Assembly (NCBI RefSeq): GCF_003259845.1
Contig: NZ_QLMJ01000012.1
Span: 124,001 to 188,000, forward strand
Source: Actinoplanes lutulentus
GTDB taxonomy: Bacteria; Actinomycetota; Actinomycetes; Mycobacteriales; Micromonosporaceae
Reading direction: 5' to 3'
DNA: 64,000 nucleotides
The notes beneath the pieces were generated by a model. The model searched no databases. It was not told the DNA's origin and worked only from the letters and a program-made list of their open reading frames with translations. A program made the translations under genes and the position numbers. Positions 62,255-64,000 of the stretch are shown here, piece by piece (the first letter of the stretch is position 1; every line of letters starts with the position of its first letter).

Positions 62255-62920
62255 TCAGTAACCTTCCTTGTCGGCGCCCTGGGCGATGTCCAGCACGGGT
62301 CCCGCGGTGTCGTCGGTGACCAGCATGAAGACCTGGTCGCCGTCCTGGAGCACGGTGGAGGGCTGTGCCAGGGCGCCCATGCCGAAGCGCATCAGGTACG
62401 CGACCCGGGCGCCGGTCCGCTCCTCCAGGGTGCGTACCTGCTTGCCGACCCAGTCCCGGTGCAGCGGGGTCTCCACGATGCTGACCACGCTGGTCGGGTC
62501 GCGGAACACCTCGTCGCGGTTCGACGGGACGAGGAATCGGAACATCCGGTCGGAGGCCCACCGGATCGTCGCGATGGTGGCGATGCCGAGCCGCTCGTAG
62601 ACCTGCGCCCGGCGGGAGTCGTAGATGCGGGCGACCACCCGGGAGACGCCGAACGTCTCCCGCGCCAGCCGCGCCGAGATGATGTTGGAGTTGTCACCGC
62701 TGGAGACGGCCGCGAAGGCGTCCGCGCGTTCGATGCCGGCGGCGCGCAGCACGTCCCGGTCGAAGCCGATGCCGTTGACGGTGACGCCGCCGAAGTTGTC
62801 GCCGAGCCGCCGGAAGGCGTCCGCGTTCTGGTCGATCACCGCTACCTGGTGACCGTCCGCGTCCAGTTTCTGGGCCAGCGTGGAACCGAGCCGGCCGCAA
62901 CCCATGATCACCACGTGCAC
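62255..62920 (-). CDS. TrkA/RCK potassium regulatory protein (CeoB-like)
   Basis: A 221-residue RCK protein with MHVVIMGCGRLGSTLAQKL as the NAD-binding start and an RCK_C domain from about 135. First gene of the two-gene RCK operon; mycobacterial Rv2691-Rv2692 (ceoB-ceoC) have the same order. The transporter at 63034 is divergent. Confidence 0.93.
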   Translation of the reverse strand: MHVVIMGCGRLGSTLAQKLDADGHQVAVIDQNADAFRRLGDNFGGVTVNGIGFDRDVLRAAGIERADAFAAVSSGDNSNIISARLARETFGVSRVVARIYDSRRAQVYERLGIATIATIRWASDRMFRFLVPSNRDEVFRDPTSVVSIVETPLHRDWVGKQVRTLEERTGARVAYLMRFGMGALAQPSTVLQDGDQVFMLVTDDTAGPVLDIAQGADKEGY

Positions 62921-63033
62921 GGTTCGTGCCCTCCCGACTGACTACCGACCAGTGTGAGCCTGCCATGCGTCTCAGGACTGCGGTGTCCGGGGCGGGGTAC
63001 GGCGATCAGCGTCCAGCCGTACCCTTGGCACTC

Positions 63034-64000
63034 GTGGCAAGTACCACCTCCCTAGCCAAGCGGCTGCTCCTCGGCCGGCCGTTCCGATCCGACAAGCTCC
63101 AGCACACCCTGCTGCCCAAGCGGATCGCTCTGCCGGTGTTCGCCAGCGACGCGCTCTCCAGCGTGGCGTACGCCCCCGACGAGATTCTGTTGACTCTCTC
63201 GATCGCGGGCGCCGCCGCATACCTCTACTCGCCCTGGGTGACGCTCGCGGTCGCGGTGGTGATGGTGACGGTGGTCGCCAGTTACCGGCAGAACGTGCAC
63301 GCCTATCCGTCCGGCGGTGGCGACTACGAGGTCGCCACGGTCAACCTCGGTCCCAAAGCCGGCGTCGGCGTGGCCAGCGCGCTGCTGGTCGACTACATCC
63401 TCACGGTCGCCGTCTCGGTCTCCTCCGGCGTCACCAACCTGGGTTCGGTCGTACCCTGGGTCGCTGATCACAAGGTGGGCATTGCGATCGTCGCGGTGAT
63501 CGTGCTGAGCGCGTTGAACCTGCGTGGCCTGCGGGAGTCCGGCACCGCGTTCGCGGTGCCGACGTACCTGTTCATCATCGTGATCGTCGGCATGATCCTG
63601 ACCGGGTTGTTCCGGGTCTTCGTCCTCGGCGACGACCTGCGCGCGCCCAGCGCCGACCTGGTGATCGCGGCGGAGGACAGCCATCTCACCAGCTTCGCCT
63701 TCGCGTTCCTGCTGTTGCGGACGTTCTCCTCGGGCTGCGCGGCGCTGACCGGCGTCGAGGCGATCTCCAACGGGGTGCCGGCGTTCAAGCAGCCGAAGAG
63801 CAAGAACGCGGCGACCACGCTGCTGCTGCTCGGCAGCCTGGCGATCACCATGCTGGTCGGCATCATCCTGCTGGCCCAGGCGACCCATCTGAAGTACGTC
63901 GAGGACCCGGGCATCCAGATCGTCTCCGGGCCGGCCGATTACGTGCAGAAGACGGTCACCACCCAGCTGGCCGAGACCGTGTTCGGTCAGGGCTCGATCC
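63034..64000 (+). CDS. KimA-like APC-superfamily potassium transporter (5' part)
   Basis: Cut by the window end, so 322 codons are visible with no stop. From the GTG at 63034 the protein opens MASTTSLAKRLLLGRPFRSD. It has the KimA-type motif FASDALSSVAYAPDEI, YRQNVHAYPSGGGDYEVA and LLVDYILTVAVSVSSG, with at least seven membrane segments. KimA imports potassium in Bacillus. Pairing with two RCK regulators supports that role. Amino acid transport is the alternative. Confidence 0.85.
   Translation, partial: MASTTSLAKRLLLGRPFRSDKLQHTLLPKRIALPVFASDALSSVAYAPDEILLTLSIAGAAAYLYSPWVTLAVAVVMVTVVASYRQNVHAYPSGGGDYEVATVNLGPKAGVGVASALLVDYILTVAVSVSSGVTNLGSVVPWVADHKVGIAIVAVIVLSALNLRGLRESGTAFAVPTYLFIIVIVGMILTGLFRVFVLGDDLRAPSADLVIAAEDSHLTSFAFAFLLLRTFSSGCAALTGVEAISNGVPAFKQPKSKNAATTLLLLGSLAITMLVGIILLAQATHLKYVEDPGIQIVSGPADYVQKTVTTQLAETVFGQGSI

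Overview
The window is a high-GC actinobacterial chromosome segment, most likely Micromonosporaceae and probably an Actinoplanes-like organism. The genus is inferred from protein style, the motile-actinomycete type of chemosensory cluster and recalled family sequences. No database search was run. The backbone gene set and order (recA-recX, miaB, miaA, dapF, hflX, lexA, nrdR, ideR, sigB-like, sigA/hrdB, suhB-like, cei-like, dut, trkA pair) matches what is known for actinobacterial chromosomes such as Mycobacterium tuberculosis Rv2690c-Rv2737c, so most of the window is conserved core.

Layout. 0-2.8 kb: recA, recX and about 1 kb of gene-free DNA with short repeats. 2.8-7.8 kb: RNase Y and, on the other strand, a gluABCD glutamate-type ABC importer. 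7.9-17.6 kb: miaB, a LysR regulator divergent from a PLP dehydratase, a DUF349 protein, the tightly coupled miaA-dapF-GDPD run, and malic enzyme. 17.7-26.1 kb: hflX, a membrane propeller-type protein with a P/Q/G/R-rich tail, lexA, a LexA-box-preceded 45-residue membrane peptide not annotated by length filters, nrdR and B12-dependent nrdJ. 26.1-35.1 kb: small membrane protein, hydrolase, lipoprotein, ideR, an acuC deacetylase next to a GNAT/acyl-CoA-synthetase fusion, a group 2 sigma factor, Spo0M and dtd.

35.3-46.6 kb: a dense, mostly overlapping, single-strand chemosensory operon with no membrane receptor and no flagellar gene. Its order is double-tip soluble MCP, triple-CheW, CheB, HEAT protein, CheR, receiver, CheA, STAS-like, CheY, soluble MCP-like protein with a CheZ-like motif, small protein, GAF protein. 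It looks like an accessory insertion into the conserved backbone and is the most unusual system here.

46.6-53.3 kb: a lower-GC NYN nuclease gene with a divergent short promoter-hairpin-terminator unit, an HhH-GPD repair protein, DUF3099, psuG-psuK (pseudouridine catabolism), DUF3039, a TRIC/UPF0126 channel, and a helicase with an attenuator-like leader. 53.4-64 kb: DUF7455, principal sigma factor, IMPase, Cei-like protein, DUF4193, an unknown membrane protein, DUF3093, dut, DUF3710, OB-fold protein, DUF3159, two TrkA/RCK proteins, and the 5' part of a KimA-like potassium transporter running off the end.

Functional themes: DNA damage and repair control (recA, recX, lexA, SOS peptide, HhH-GPD, helicase), nucleotide supply (nrdR, nrdJ, dut), tRNA and ribosome maintenance (miaA, miaB, dtd, hflX), global transcription (two sigma factors, IdeR), potassium handling and chemosensory signalling. 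I saw no tRNA, rRNA, insertion sequence, prophage or CRISPR array.
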